The notes under the pieces are model-generated. The model did not search any database and was not told the origin of the DNA. It saw nothing but the letters and a program-made list of their open reading frames with translations. 64,000 bases of DNA from Zhengella sp020637775 (GTDB lineage Bacteria > Pseudomonadota > Alphaproteobacteria > Rhizobiales > Rhizobiaceae): assembly GCF_041397485.1 (NCBI RefSeq), contig NZ_JAWKWO010000003.1, forward strand, positions 62,001 to 126,000, given 5' to 3'. The position numbers were made by a program, and so were the translations under genes. This document shows, piece by piece, positions 55,661 through 64,000 of this stretch. Position 1 is the first letter of the stretch. Each line of letters opens with the position of its first letter.

Positions 55661-56059
55661 TCAGGATGTCCGGGCGATCCTGTTCGATGGCGTGGCCGGT
55701 CTTTTTTTCCGCGTCATGCCGTGACGCTTGAAGACGCGGTGCAGGCCCGCAATCGAGACCGCAAGGCCGATCTTTGCAAGTTCGGCGCGCAGTTCCTCAA
55801 GGGTGATGTCCTGTCTTGCGTCCCAGAGAGCGAGAATACCGGCCGCGCGCTTCTCGACGCGATGCGAGCGCATGTCGCCGTCCTGGGCTTTCGGTTCGAA
55901 GTGGCCGACATCGCGACGTTGTGCATGCCATCGAATCGCCGTCGAAGGCGCAACGCCAAATCGGGCCGCAGCAGCGCGGCAACTCATCCCGTCATCAATC
56001 GCGGCGATCAAGCGCGCACGCAAGTCCATTGAAAGCGGCTGTCCCATCCATGCCGACAT
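55661..56059 (-). CDS. IS630 transposase, DNA-binding part (orfA)
   Basis: About 132 residues: helix-turn-helix regions DLRARLIAAIDDGMSCRAAA and FGVAPSTAIRWHAQ, then DITLEELRAELAKIGLAVS. The C-terminal RKKRPA is encoded at the A7 run where a -1 shift joins orfB. Start placed at the ATG of MSAWMGQPLS; MGQPLS at 56047 is an alternative. Confidence 0.8.
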   Translation of the reverse strand: MSAWMGQPLSMDLRARLIAAIDDGMSCRAAAARFGVAPSTAIRWHAQRRDVGHFEPKAQDGDMRSHRVEKRAAGILALWDARQDITLEELRAELAKIGLAVSIAGLHRVFKRHGMTRKKRPATPSNRIARTS

Positions 56060-56242
56060 CCTGCACCCGGCAGGACGCATGAATCAGAAGCAAACTGATT
56101 TGGGAATTCCTAGCGATTCATAACGCCCGAAAATCGCTCTAGTTCCCTTTATTGGGAAATATTGGCAGTGTGAACTAGGCTGATTTTGAGTTTCTTTCCC
56201 CTTGCAATAGACTTGCGAAAATTATCTGGAGGGAGCCGTCCA

Positions 56243-57139
56243 ATGGGTAAGGTTATTTTCCACGATGGACCAATAAACAACATATACTCTGATACTTCCA
56301 TCGAAGGAATTCTTAATGGTGAAGAGTGGTTCATACCGATTTCCGGTGTTGTTATGCACTGGTATTCGGAACTAAAATTTTTTAAAACAGAACAATTTTT
56401 TTCTAAAACAACATATTTTGTACAAGGTTCAGGCAGTGAGCCCCCAGTCTCTTATGATTTCGAATACATGAGAACGATAGCGAGTTTTCCTAACGAATTA
56501 TTGGACGATTTTACAAGAAATGTATTCTTTAATGATGCCTATTTGAACTCTTTATTTTTCAGTCTAAATATTAATACAAATTTGGACTGGCTTGAGCACA
56601 TGGACGTACCCACGATCGAGGCATATCTTCCACAAGGAGGAACGGTATTTTTATCATGGGATTCGTTGGAATCTAGCATAAGTAGTAGCATTGCCAGCTA
56701 TCAGAATGATGTTGCCGATTTCATTTCCGACCTTTCAATTACATTGTCCAACTTTCTTGTCGAGAATGCATATTTTGGTATGGAATACCAAGATATAGAA
56801 TTACAATTTTTACCGATTTATATTTCTGTAGACGATATTTTTTCGCAATTCAATCCAGTTGATTATGAAGTTCCTTTTATTACATCTAATATTCAATTTA
56901 GTGAACAAATAGACGAGCTTTATTTTACCGGATATGACAATACGGTAGCTTACAATATAGATTCTTTTGATAGTTTGAAGTTGACAGATATCGAATCGAT
57001 TAATTTCGCGGATGGAGACGATATCCTTTTTGTTTTAAATATTGATGAAAAAACAAATATTGATATGGGGGGCGGCGTTGACGTGGTTGCAATCAATAAA
57101 TACAAGTGCGTCGAATATACCCGATATTTTGGAGATTAA
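56243..57139 (+). CDS. RTX-lipase gene, 5' fragment, AT-rich
   Basis: 298 residues, rich in Ile, Asn, Phe and Tyr, without signal peptide. Not similar to a family I recognise; the end (LTDIESINFADGDDILFVL) resembles the linker before RTX repeats. GGAGGGA at 56228 fixes the ATG at 56243; GC is clearly lower than in the neighbourhood. At 57098-57100 one A too many in AATAAATAC ends the frame; with one A fewer it runs into the lipase frame (INNTSASNIPDILEIKNSEF). So this is most likely the N-terminus of one interrupted gene. Confidence 0.65.
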   Translation: MGKVIFHDGPINNIYSDTSIEGILNGEEWFIPISGVVMHWYSELKFFKTEQFFSKTTYFVQGSGSEPPVSYDFEYMRTIASFPNELLDDFTRNVFFNDAYLNSLFFSLNINTNLDWLEHMDVPTIEAYLPQGGTVFLSWDSLESSISSSIASYQNDVADFISDLSITLSNFLVENAYFGMEYQDIELQFLPIYISVDDIFSQFNPVDYEVPFITSNIQFSEQIDELYFTGYDNTVAYNIDSFDSLKLTDIESINFADGDDILFVLNIDEKTNIDMGGGVDVVAINKYKCVEYTRYFGD

Positions 57140-60100
57140 GAATTCGGAATTTGTTTATATTATAGCGGACGAATACGGCGAATCCTTGCAAATTGTTTTG
57201 AAGGAAAATAATGAACGTACATTTATAGATATTGTTTATGTCGGTGACGTATTTTTTGATGCAATCAATAGTTATATATTTTCGCAAAACAATTCAAAGG
57301 TTTATGGTTCAGAACTGGTAGAAAATATTACGGGGAGTGATTTCGATGATGTCGTATTAGGTTTCGCCAAATCTATTTCAGATAACTTTCAATTTGATAA
57401 TATAAGGACGAATATTGCAGGAGAATACGCGTCTGGTTATTATGATGTATCGTCAAGGTTTGGGTTGCGTTCCATATTCGATGACATACCAGATTCGACG
57501 TCTGTACCTTTTTCGAATTGGAGGGAAACTCTGGATGGTGGAGATGGAAACGACTTAATCGTGTCGTCACCATTTTCTGTATCAACCCTCATAGGTGGAG
57601 CTGGCCACGACCTTATTTTTGGCGGAGATAGTGTAAACACAGACTCGGAGTCTGACGATATCGACCCGGGTGAAGGAGATGATATTGCATTCGGCGGTGG
57701 AGGGAGTGATAAGTTTTTCGCGTCTGCAGGGAACAACGATCTATTCGGATTTACGCCGAAGATCGATGACGCACTGGCTTATGTGACCGGCCAGGTCGTC
57801 TCATGGGCAGAACGTTACAACGATCCTTTCAACGACACATTCAATGCGGCATTTAAGACTGCTCACGCCACAAGTGGCGGATTTTCAAACTTTTTTGGAG
57901 GCGAAACAGCGGTCAGAGCTGACGATAGAGACGTCGTCAACATCAACGGAAAACCAAGTGATTACAAAATTAGTGATCCCAAAACGGACGGTGGGCCTAC
58001 CGTCATCGTTGATCTGAACAATGGGAACGAAACGCTCAACCTTTTCGATATCGAGTTCGCCGATTTCACTGGCGGTCTGCCGGTGGCTGATGTGTTTGAA
58101 GATGGAGACGTATTAATAGATGCCGCAAGACTGGCGGCGTATGCTTATGTTGATACGAATGACGCTGGCGCACTATGGAACTGGTGGCCACTTCATTCCA
58201 TCGAACTCGGCCTTGACCCTTTCGGAGAGCAGGACGGAGTAAAGTATCATTTCATAGATGGCATTTACGAGGCAGATGGCCTTTTGAATACAGCTGTAGC
58301 GCACATCTACTTTGGTCAGTATCAAGATAGAGATACGCTCGTCATTGATTTCCGCGGCACTGACGAAAAACCAGGCGATTTCTCGAACTACCCCGATTTT
58401 CAGACCCATTATGATAAGTTTGCGCCGCTTATAGAAAAGGTTGATGAATGGCTATCGAGCAACCCTGATGCGGACGTGATCATAACCGGTCACAGCCTAG
58501 GTGCCGCGATGGTCCAGTATTTCATGGCGGATCATGGTGGGGATCGTTTCAAAGGCTATGCGATTGCCTCACCCGGAGCCGCAATTAATCATGATGACGA
58601 GCGAATTACCACGATAGGTCACAGCCAAGACCTAGTTTTCCATGTTCCGTTTCTGTTTGGCGATAGGAGCCCTTTGGGCTTTGACTTGCTGCCAACGAAT
58701 GTCCGAGATCGTGTGCTTGAGGGACTAAACCTTCCGAATCTCGCATTTACCGACTACGACCACGCTGCAGGTCCAAAGTACCGGATCGCTCTGGAAGGTT
58801 CGGGATGGTCTGAAGGCTTTGGTAAAGAACACGATTCAGAAATCTATATTAACACTGCTAGGAAACTCATTGCCTTCAGCGACCGCATCGATGCATTGAT
58901 CGCGACTGTTGGCAAACCTATGCCTGAATACGTCAACATCGTTCTTGGTGGCGCGGGTGAAGATAGGCTTGTTCACGATAGCGAAGTCATCTCGTCGCTC
59001 CTGGGCTTTGATAGCGAAATCTTTCTCGCCGGCGCCGACAACGATGAGATCGTTCCCGGACGTGGCGATGATCTCATTGATGGTGCGGAAGGGACTGACA
59101 AGGTCTTTTTCTTCGGTCGATTTGGCGATGATCTTGTTGGAAAGTTGCAGGGAAACCTGTTGGAAGTGACGTCAAGCCGGTTGTTTGGGCTTTTAACCGG
59201 CTGGACGAAAACGCTTTTTGATATCGAAATCCTTGTAGATGACAATATGGAGTACGCTGCCAGCCTAGTTGCAAACAGCAACTTGATAGAGAGCGCGGCA
59301 TCTGCTGGAGTAACTCAATCCACGATCACGAAATTTTCCTCCGGAACGACCGACATTATCGGCGGCAGTGAGGATGACGATACGATCTATGGCGGCGAGG
59401 GCAACGATTCCATATCCGGGAATGGCGGTGATGACCATGTCTACGGAGAGGGTGGCAATGATACCTTGATCGGTGGTTCGGGCGCTGGAAACGACTTCTA
59501 TGACGGTGGAGAGGGCACGGATACCGTCATCTATTCCAGTACCTCTTTGGGTGTCACGGTTAACCTCACGCTCGGTACGGCATCAGGCCCGGAAATCGAC
59601 AACGATACGCTTGTTGGCATCGAGAATGTTACCGGTGGTTCTGGTGACGATGAGATCACCGGAGATAGCGCCGACAATGAGCTTCGTGGTGGAGATGGTG
59701 ACGACACACTTTCTGGTGAGGGCGGCAATGACGTGCTTGCCGGCCATCGCGGCGATGACATCCTGATTGGTGGCCAAGGCGAAGATGTCTTCGCTTTTTC
59801 ATTCGGGTTCGGTGAAGATCGTATCGAGGATTTTGAACTCGGCATTGACCAACTGTTCTATCTCGGTGACGCGATGAGCCTGGCGGACATTACCACCGAG
59901 CAAATCGGCAATGATCTGGTCGTTCGCTTCGACCCGGAGGATGCTGAAAGCCGGTTGACGCTGGTCGGGGTGAATCAGCAAAGCCTCCAGCAAACAAACG
60001 ATGTCTTCGCGTTGCAGGCCGCTACGCCAGACCTTCAGGCTGACAGTTATTCAGTAGCAATGGACCAGACACTCGACGTAGACGCACAAAGTGGTCTGCT

Positions 60101-60758
60101 AGCGAATGACGGGATTTCAGCCGGCGATATCGTTTCTCTGACCGTCGCCTTAGCGCCAGAACATGGAACGTTAGACCTCAACCAAGACGGCTCGTTCATC
60201 TACACACCAGAAGCGGGCTTTGAAGGCGCAGATGCGTTTATCTACGAGGTTGAATCCATTTATGGAGGCCGGGCGAGCCAAGCCGTGACGGTTAACATCG
60301 GTGAGGGAGCCAATATCGATATCCAGCTCTCAAGTGGCGGCCAGATCGCGGAGAATGCGTCTGCAGGTGAAACTGTCGCCGCGTTCTCCGCACTTGGTGG
60401 AGCCGCCGCAACCTTCGCCCTCGTCGATGATGCGAACAGCCTGTTCCTGCTCGATGGCAATACGCTGAAAGTCGCACCGGGCGCTGTCATCGACTACGAG
60501 ACCGCGACCAGCCACACCGTGCGCATCGCCGCCAGCGACGCCACCGGCCCGGCCTACGAGGAAGACTTCACCATCCAGGTCGCCAACATGCCGGTTTCGG
60601 ATATCGCGCTCGCCTCGGGCGGCACGGTGGAGGAAAACGCCGCCGGCGGCACCGTGGTCGCCACGTTCGAGGCTTCCGAAAACCCGGTCGAACCGTCCGC
60701 CACCTTCACGCTCATGGACGACGCGAACGGCCTTTCGTGCTCGATGGCAACACGCTGA
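57042..60758 (+). CDS. RTX-lipase gene, central fragment
   Basis: 1238 codons. Order: AT-rich unknown part; RTX-like repeats (GGAGHDLIFGGDS, GEGDDIAFGGGGSD); a class 3 lipase-like alpha/beta hydrolase with IDFRGTDEKPG and GHSLGAAMVQYF (nucleophile Ser in GHSLG) and a later DYDHAAGPKY that may supply the His; more RTX repeats (GGEGNDSISGNGGDDHVYG); a VCBS/cadherin-type region and at least two cadherin-like repeats of about 99 residues. The frame breaks at GGCCTTTCGTG near 60740. RTX lipases are exported by type I secretion; the partner exporter is not in the window. Confidence 0.75.
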   Translation: MMKKQILIWGAALTWLQSINTSASNIPDILEIKNSEFVYIIADEYGESLQIVLKENNERTFIDIVYVGDVFFDAINSYIFSQNNSKVYGSELVENITGSDFDDVVLGFAKSISDNFQFDNIRTNIAGEYASGYYDVSSRFGLRSIFDDIPDSTSVPFSNWRETLDGGDGNDLIVSSPFSVSTLIGGAGHDLIFGGDSVNTDSESDDIDPGEGDDIAFGGGGSDKFFASAGNNDLFGFTPKIDDALAYVTGQVVSWAERYNDPFNDTFNAAFKTAHATSGGFSNFFGGETAVRADDRDVVNINGKPSDYKISDPKTDGGPTVIVDLNNGNETLNLFDIEFADFTGGLPVADVFEDGDVLIDAARLAAYAYVDTNDAGALWNWWPLHSIELGLDPFGEQDGVKYHFIDGIYEADGLLNTAVAHIYFGQYQDRDTLVIDFRGTDEKPGDFSNYPDFQTHYDKFAPLIEKVDEWLSSNPDADVIITGHSLGAAMVQYFMADHGGDRFKGYAIASPGAAINHDDERITTIGHSQDLVFHVPFLFGDRSPLGFDLLPTNVRDRVLEGLNLPNLAFTDYDHAAGPKYRIALEGSGWSEGFGKEHDSEIYINTARKLIAFSDRIDALIATVGKPMPEYVNIVLGGAGEDRLVHDSEVISSLLGFDSEIFLAGADNDEIVPGRGDDLIDGAEGTDKVFFFGRFGDDLVGKLQGNLLEVTSSRLFGLLTGWTKTLFDIEILVDDNMEYAASLVANSNLIESAASAGVTQSTITKFSSGTTDIIGGSEDDDTIYGGEGNDSISGNGGDDHVYGEGGNDTLIGGSGAGNDFYDGGEGTDTVIYSSTSLGVTVNLTLGTASGPEIDNDTLVGIENVTGGSGDDEITGDSADNELRGGDGDDTLSGEGGNDVLAGHRGDDILIGGQGEDVFAFSFGFGEDRIEDFELGIDQLFYLGDAMSLADITTEQIGNDLVVRFDPEDAESRLTLVGVNQQSLQQTNDVFALQAATPDLQADSYSVAMDQTLDVDAQSGLLANDGISAGDIVSLTVALAPEHGTLDLNQDGSFIYTPEAGFEGADAFIYEVESIYGGRASQAVTVNIGEGANIDIQLSSGGQIAENASAGETVAAFSALGGAAATFALVDDANSLFLLDGNTLKVAPGAVIDYETATSHTVRIAASDATGPAYEEDFTIQVANMPVSDIALASGGTVEENAAGGTVVATFEASENPVEPSATFTLMDDANGLSCSMATR

Positions 60759-60774
60759 AACTGCGCCCGGCGCT

Positions 60775-61851
60775 GTGATCGACTACGAGGCGGCGACCAG
60801 CCACACGGTGCGCATCGCCGCCACCGATGCCACCGGCCCAGCCTACGAGGAAGACTTCGTCATTCAGGTGACGAACATGCCGGTTTCGGATATCGAAATG
60901 GTCGCTGGCGGGTCGGTGCGAGGATGCCGCCGCTGGCTCGGTGGTCGCCACCTTGAGGCATTGGAAAACGTGGTCGAGCCCAATGTCAGCTTCGCGATCG
61001 TCTCCGGCGCCGATGGCAATTTCATCATCGACGGCAACCAGTTGAAGGTGAGCGCGAATGCCGACATCGAATACAACACGCAGAGCAACTACCTGGTCAC
61101 CATCCAGGCCAGTGATGCCACCGGCCCGGCCTATCAGGAGACGTTCAACATCGATGTGGTCAGTGTCGGCCTGATCATGGGCACGCCCGAACCGGACAAT
61201 CTCATCGGTACACCCAATGATGACGAAATGTTCGCGCTGGAAGAAGATGACCGGCTCAACTGGAGCGCGGGCAACGACACGCTCGACGGAGGGCCCGGCA
61301 CCGATAGGGCAGTCTACACCCTGAACAGGTCCGAAATCACGCAGGACCTTTTGGTTGACGGAACCGTTACCGTGAACAAGCCGGACGGCTCCACTGACAC
61401 GCTGATTTCCATCGAGCGCATCGACCTGCTGGACGGCGACTATGTCTATGACATCGGCTCGGACAACCTGGGCTTCGGCTACCGCATCTACCAGGCCTCG
61501 TTCGGCCGCACGCCCGACGAGGGCGGGGTGCGGTTCTGGATCGGCGTGCTCGACGCGCTCGACAATCAAGGCTTCACCGAGCTTGGCAAGCAGCAATATG
61601 TGGCCTCGGAGTTCATCGGGTCGGACGAGTTCCAGGGCCTCTACGGCGCCAATCCGACCAATTTCGAATATATCGACGCGATGTATCAGAATGTGCTGTT
61701 CCGCCTGCCCGACCAGGAAGGCTATGACTTCTGGGTCGGCGGCATGGAGGCGGGCCTGAGCCGCGAGGACATCCTGATCGCCTTCACCCAGAGCCAGGAG
61801 AACATCTCCAACAACATCGCCAATCTCGATGACGGCGTCTGGGTGGTGTGA
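60775..61851 (+). CDS. RTX-lipase gene, 3' fragment with DUF4214
   Basis: 358 codons. Continues the cadherin-like repeat (DYEAATSHTVRIAATDATGP), then after a garbled stretch (60917-60955, two frame changes) another repeat, a degenerate RTX motif (NDTLDGGPGTDR) and a DUF4214 module ending in LDDGVWVV. Relative to 57042-60758 two single-base losses near 60740 and 60770 are needed to join the frames. GC is much higher than in the 5' fragment. GTG start is arbitrary; independent translation is unlikely. Confidence 0.65.
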   Translation: MIDYEAATSHTVRIAATDATGPAYEEDFVIQVTNMPVSDIEMVAGGSVRGCRRWLGGRHLEALENVVEPNVSFAIVSGADGNFIIDGNQLKVSANADIEYNTQSNYLVTIQASDATGPAYQETFNIDVVSVGLIMGTPEPDNLIGTPNDDEMFALEEDDRLNWSAGNDTLDGGPGTDRAVYTLNRSEITQDLLVDGTVTVNKPDGSTDTLISIERIDLLDGDYVYDIGSDNLGFGYRIYQASFGRTPDEGGVRFWIGVLDALDNQGFTELGKQQYVASEFIGSDEFQGLYGANPTNFEYIDAMYQNVLFRLPDQEGYDFWVGGMEAGLSREDILIAFTQSQENISNNIANLDDGVWVV

Positions 61852-61874
61852 CGCGGGGGCTGCGGTTGTCGGAC

Positions 61875-62318
61875 TCACGTCTGCGACTTCGACCAGGAAT
61901 TCTTCATCACGACGTAGGTGAACGAAGCTGACCAGCCGATCAGCACGAAGCCGTTCAATGCCTCGATGCCTGAAAGGATTCGCAACCCGCCATGCGGGTA
62001 GACATCGCCGACGCCGAGCGTCGTGAAACTCATCAGGGACAGGTAGAAGGCATCGAGCGCGGTACCTTCGGTCTTGCCATGAATGCCGCCGAGGGCCGGA
62101 CCGGCAATCCAGTAGACCAGCGCGTAGAGAAGGACCGTGGTCAGGTGAGCCAGGAGAACGCCGCCCATGCCAAGAATGACCCGTGCAAAACTGTCTTCCG
62201 GTCGCCGTTGCAGTGCCCGTGTCGTAACGCCAAGGATCTTGTAGTGACCGAATACGGCGATACCCGTCAGGGCGAAGGCGAGTACGCAAGCAGCGAGCAA
62301 CGACACGGAATAGTCCAC
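61875..62318 (-). CDS. Two-TM channel-like protein with GVGD filter
   Basis: 147 residues from GTG 62318, which has GAGGAGGAAAC at the right distance; the longer frame from 62354 would overlap the upstream gene. Three membrane helices, pore loop SLMSFTTLGVGDVYPHG and end NGFVLIGWSASFTYVVM. Related to the channel at 24154 (STLGYGDVLPH, NGFLLIGWSTAYLV). In place of GYGD the filter is GVGD, so potassium selectivity is not certain. Confidence 0.75.
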   Translation of the reverse strand: MDYSVSLLAACVLAFALTGIAVFGHYKILGVTTRALQRRPEDSFARVILGMGGVLLAHLTTVLLYALVYWIAGPALGGIHGKTEGTALDAFYLSLMSFTTLGVGDVYPHGGLRILSGIEALNGFVLIGWSASFTYVVMKNSWSKSQT

Positions 62319-62328
62319 CGTTTCCTCC

Positions 62329-63231
62329 TCAGCGACTGAACGAAACGAATGCAAGGCGCCAGGATCGATCAGGGTCGCCGGGCCACAATTTCTCCAGATC
62401 GACTTCGCTGGCGGGCGGCGGTGCGCCTTCTATTTCGGCAAAGATATAGCGTCCGGCTTCACGAAGCCGGACATCGGCTCCGGGAAACCGTTCATGCAGG
62501 CGGGCATGCAGTTGCACGGCTTCGGGATCAATTCCGGCTTTACCCAGCATCCGGGGTTCGCCATCGAGGAGTTCGGCGGTCGCGATTTTCAGCGCATTGT
62601 ATCCATCATGTACGATGTCCAGCGCGATGAGCAGGGCAGCCGCTGAATCCGCCCACCACAGGCCAAAGCCGACACCGGCTATCCCGACCACCGCGGCCAT
62701 GCCGGTCATCCAGTCCGCCTTCTGCATGAGCGCGTCGGTATACAGCACCTTGTCCGAGAGCTTTCTGGCAACCGGCTGCTTGATCCGCCCGATGATGATG
62801 GGCGGAATGACGGAATAGACGAGAACCGCGATCATCAACCAGCCGAGCCATATCGGGGTGCCGAGAATTTCGACCGGCCCGATTGTCGGATGCTCTGCGG
62901 CGAACAGTTTCGAGCCGGAGTCGTAGACGAGATAGAGGCCCATGCCAACCAGCGCCGTAGCCGAGATGAGGAACGCCAGGCTGTTGACGCGGTCAAACCC
63001 GAAGGGGAAGTATTTCGTCGGCTGCTTGCGCTCGTAATGGACCGATACGAGGAAGACGATGGCGGGGACGAGCCCGAGCGTATCCTCCACCCATGCCGAT
63101 TTCATGGCCTGGCTCGATCCGAGCACAACCGCCATGATCCCGATGATCGACAATTGCCAGCCTATCGTCCACCATTCCAGCCTGATCGCATATTCGAGGT
63201 CAGGGCGTATCTTTTCAGGAGTCCGGCTCAT
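62329..63231 (-). CDS. Cation diffusion facilitator-like transporter with altered metal site
   Basis: 300 residues, six membrane helices. KYFPFGFDR (73-81) and TDALMQKADWMTG (165-177) align with the family landmarks HPYGHxR and DALHxxSD. The site normally His in helix 5 (HxxxD) is Met169 here, with Asp173 kept; in helix 2 the usual DxxxD is replaced by VEDTLGLV. So the zinc-binding site is degenerate and transport of zinc is doubtful; another metal or a different role is possible. The start overlaps the stop of the upstream lipoprotein gene (ATGA). Confidence 0.8.
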   Translation of the reverse strand: MSRTPEKIRPDLEYAIRLEWWTIGWQLSIIGIMAVVLGSSQAMKSAWVEDTLGLVPAIVFLVSVHYERKQPTKYFPFGFDRVNSLAFLISATALVGMGLYLVYDSGSKLFAAEHPTIGPVEILGTPIWLGWLMIAVLVYSVIPPIIIGRIKQPVARKLSDKVLYTDALMQKADWMTGMAAVVGIAGVGFGLWWADSAAALLIALDIVHDGYNALKIATAELLDGEPRMLGKAGIDPEAVQLHARLHERFPGADVRLREAGRYIFAEIEGAPPPASEVDLEKLWPGDPDRSWRLAFVSFSR

Positions 63232-63674
63232 GAGCGGGCACTTGCGAATGATCTTTCAACGAACATGTACCAGCGGTTTTCCCCTTGTCGCAGTGCGCCG
63301 CGAAGGACCGGCATGTCCTTGCGTGGATCCCCGGCCATGGGCGACGAGGTCAGGATCACGCGCTTTGACCATGGTGAATTGCCGGCAAAATCCCCGACGA
63401 CGATATCGAGTTCGCCATGCTCGAGCTTCCGCATCAGGTTTTCCGCAGTTCCTTTCGTGAGCGATGGTTGGGCTTCGATATCCCGGGCCAGCGCCTCGAT
63501 GGCGTGGCGCGCGCCCGCACCCTGATCCGAACCGGCAACCAGACCTGAACGCAGTATTCCTGTTTCAACGACAGTACGCGTGGTGCCTTCGGCATCCATG
63601 GGATAGTTGCAGCCAGACACTGCGAGGAAAGACACGAGCAGGCCGACAAGTGATGCGCGTGATCGTATTGCCAT
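63228..63674 (-). CDS. Lipoprotein resembling a substrate-binding domain
   Basis: 148 residues. Lipobox AVSGC with Cys22. The mature part (LRSGLVAGSDQGAGARHAIE, LARDIEAQPSLTKGTAENLM, LEHGELDIVVGDFA, ILTSSPMAG) resembles part of a periplasmic binding fold with the G-E-L-D-I-V-V-G-D motif. It is coupled by overlap to the cation-diffusion-facilitator-like gene, suggesting a shared task at the envelope. No exact family recognised. Confidence 0.65.
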   Translation of the reverse strand: MAIRSRASLVGLLVSFLAVSGCNYPMDAEGTTRTVVETGILRSGLVAGSDQGAGARHAIEALARDIEAQPSLTKGTAENLMRKLEHGELDIVVGDFAGNSPWSKRVILTSSPMAGDPRKDMPVLRGALRQGENRWYMFVERSFASARS

Positions 63675-63840
63675 GAGAAAACGTCCCGTTCTTTCTCGAC
63701 TTCAGCCGTTCAACGGCGAAAAACGAGGCAGGTTCCGGCTCTCTTTCCTGTTGCTTGGCGCTGCCAGACAAGGGCATGAAGAATGCCACGATGGCTGCTA
63801 CCGCCATTCGCACGATTGCTGTTCGAGCTTCCGGATGGGG

Positions 63841-63999
63841 TCAGGACGTTCCCGCCGTCCCTGTTTTCGGTGACCTTGGCCGGACGAAGACCGAGGAAAC
63901 GTCCGGGACATGCTCGCGAATACTCGCTTCGATCCGCGCAACGCAGGTTTCGAGTTCCGGCGTAGCCAGGTTATCGGCGAACTCCACATCGATGGCGGC
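63841..63999 (-). CDS. Cation diffusion facilitator, C-terminal part
   Basis: Only the last 52 codons are in the window; the frame is open to the right edge. The reading AIDVEFADNLATPELETCVARI ..., VPDVSSVFVRP fits the end of the cytoplasmic dimerisation domain of cation diffusion facilitators. It would be a second such gene close to the one at 62329. Stop TGA at 63841-63843. Confidence 0.55.
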   Translation of the reverse strand, partial: AAIDVEFADNLATPELETCVARIEASIREHVPDVSSVFVRPRSPKTGTAGTS

Positions 64000-64000
64000 C

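Larger units (their letters stand above)
55085..56139 (-). mobile_element. IS630-family insertion sequence
   Basis: About 1055 bp flanked by TA at both sides (55083-55084 and 56140-56141), the target typical for IS630/Tc1. Terminal inverted repeats: GAGCAGTTTTCG on the left and GAGCGATTTTCG as complement on the right. Holds a transposase in two overlapping frames. It stands at the left border of the AT-rich 56-kb region. Confidence 0.85.

Noticed and set aside
50790..59800. Periodic repeats that might be read as a CRISPR-like array
   Set aside because: They are codon-phase repeats encoding GGDGND-type RTX nonapeptides, without constant repeat-spacer spacing and without cas genes.

Overview
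The window reads as chromosomal DNA of a GC-rich alphaproteobacterium, most likely of the order Hyphomicrobiales (Rhizobiales). Support comes from the rRNA operon layout 16S - tRNA-Ile - tRNA-Ala - 23S - 5S - tRNA-fMet, the intervening sequence near the 5' end of the 23S gene, an EipB envelope protein, DUF2336, the glutathione-dependent formaldehyde pathway and a Cpa/Tad pilus locus. The species is not identifiable from sequence alone.

Layout. 1-9.6 kb: end of an AzlCD-like exporter, two PAP2 phosphatases, a minus-strand set RidA / glycerophosphodiesterase / COG3146 acyltransferase / HIT hydrolase, EipB, a MaoC + CitE-type lyase pair and a DUF2336 protein. 9.6-11.7 kb: parE. 11.9-20.9 kb: Tad pilus genes cpaB, cpaC, a small lipoprotein, cpaE, cpaF, tadB, tadC, tadD, then an unknown repeat protein. 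21-24 kb: an XRE regulator and the adhC / DUF188 / fghA formaldehyde unit. 24.1-30.9 kb: a two-TM channel, an SRPBCC-M50 protease fusion, ggt, lipB, tRNA-Leu, a beta-hydroxyacid dehydrogenase and a DUF4424-like protein. 31-37.6 kb: a complete rRNA operon with its promoter, two long processing stems and five copies of a three-hairpin repeat.

37.6-61.9 kb is accessory. A four-gene minus-strand operon encodes two membrane and two secreted proteins of unknown role. It is followed by a ricin-B-like lectin, a DUF1311-like protein, a very large Calx-beta/RTX protein split by one frameshift, two secreted proteins (one with a duplicated domain, one a parallel beta-helix), an IS630-type element, and an AT-rich to GC-rich mosaic RTX-lipase gene broken by several single-base indels. 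Both giant proteins end in nearly the same DUF4214 module. 61.9-64 kb: a second two-TM channel, a cation diffusion facilitator with an altered metal site, a lipoprotein, and the C-terminus of another cation diffusion facilitator.

The observations I rate most unusual are the hairpin repeat family with compensatory base changes occupying several joints of the rRNA operon and the 23S intervening sequence, the unknown four-gene envelope operon, the mosaic RTX genes with a shared C-terminal module, a perfect 16-bp-arm palindrome against the adhC ribosome binding site, and a hairpin that would bury the Shine-Dalgarno of the DUF4424-like gene. Several frameshifts lie at short homopolymers and could be sequencing errors rather than real lesions.
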